Below, piece after piece: positions 40,371-40,400 of a stretch of 40,400 nucleotides of DNA. Under the pieces are notes generated by a model. It worked only from the letters and a program-made list of their open reading frames with translations. It did no database searches and was not told the DNA's origin. Source of the DNA: Deltaproteobacteria bacterium (GTDB lineage Bacteria > Desulfobacterota > Desulfomonilia > UBA1062); contig JAKPDW010000078.1 in assembly GCA_029552245.1 (NCBI GenBank), forward strand, positions 1 through 40,400, written 5' to 3'. Position 1 is the stretch's first letter. Each line of letters opens with the position of its first letter. Position numbers and translations under genes: made by a program.

Positions 40371-40400
40371 CGGCCCCCGAAAAACGGGGTGAAAACGGCC

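Larger units (their letters stand above)
40089..40400. repeat. Right flanking repeat, direct copy of the left-edge repeat
   Basis: The first ~40 bp (from 40089) match 149-189. An unrelated insertion of about 100 bp follows. From 40226 to the window end the sequence matches 167-343 with few substitutions, in the same orientation. The repeat is therefore split and partly duplicated on this side (GGCCCCTTTTGCCCGCTTT occurs twice, near 40111 and 40235) and probably continues past the window. It encodes no plausible protein. It lies downstream of the activator, so the two copies enclose the whole cluster. Confidence 0.85.

Overview
The window is a GC-rich (about two thirds G+C by eye) bacterial segment dominated by one catabolic-looking gene block. 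Thirty-four intact genes lie on the minus strand, from 36502 down to 750, mostly 5-35 bp apart and nearly all with clear Shine-Dalgarno sites. One 1058-residue sigma-54 activator is divergent on the plus strand (36715-39891). The enzyme mix (acyl-CoA dehydrogenases, DUF35/thiolase-fold pairs, PaaK-type ligases, a sigma-54 activator, no oxygenase) suggests an anaerobic or syntrophic Desulfobacterota/deltaproteobacterium-like organism. That placement is inference; no rRNA or other marker gene is present.

Layout in transcription order (right to left): classical thiolase, DUF35, thiolase-like B3, thiolase-like A3, DUF35; PaaK-type ligase; acyl-CoA dehydrogenase; CrtI-like FAD oxidoreductase; CoA-transferase; 3-hydroxyacyl-CoA dehydrogenase; PP2C-like phosphatase; acyl-CoA dehydrogenase; a TetR C-terminal remnant; a 600-residue acyl-CoA dehydrogenase; MaoC hydratase; acyl-CoA dehydrogenase; PHP protein; second PaaK-type ligase; second 3-hydroxyacyl-CoA dehydrogenase; enoyl-CoA hydratase; second classical thiolase; B2, A2, DUF35, DUF35; CrtC/AttH-like lipocalin protein; second CrtI-like protein; second PHP protein; B1, A1, an SCP2-SCP2-DUF35 fusion, DUF35; a BKACE-family enzyme; and an adjacent pair of acyl-CoA dehydrogenases.

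The genes supply a complete acyl-CoA route: activation (two ligases, one CoA-transferase), alpha,beta-desaturation (six dehydrogenases with differing catalytic bases), hydration (two hydratases), oxidation (two dehydrogenases) and thiolysis (two classical thiolases, BKACE). On top of this sits a threefold paralogous module of two thiolase-fold proteins (types A and B) plus two Zn-ribbon/OB-fold DUF35 proteins. All six A/B proteins lack the thiolase nucleophilic Cys and the GHP His. They therefore look like Ltp2-type aldolases or non-Claisen acyltransferase complexes rather than thiolases. The CrtI-like and CrtC-like genes hint at a polycyclic or isoprenoid-type substrate, which I cannot name.

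Regulation: a good sigma-54 promoter candidate (-24 TGGCAC, -12 TTGTT, exact GG-N10 spacing) lies 34-50 bp upstream of the first minus-strand gene. AT-rich repeated elements that may bind the divergent activator lie upstream of it. The whole locus is bracketed by near-identical direct repeats about 40 kb apart (149-345 and 40089-40400). These contain stacked terminator hairpins, including a bidirectional one. No tRNA, rRNA, CRISPR array or insertion sequence was seen.
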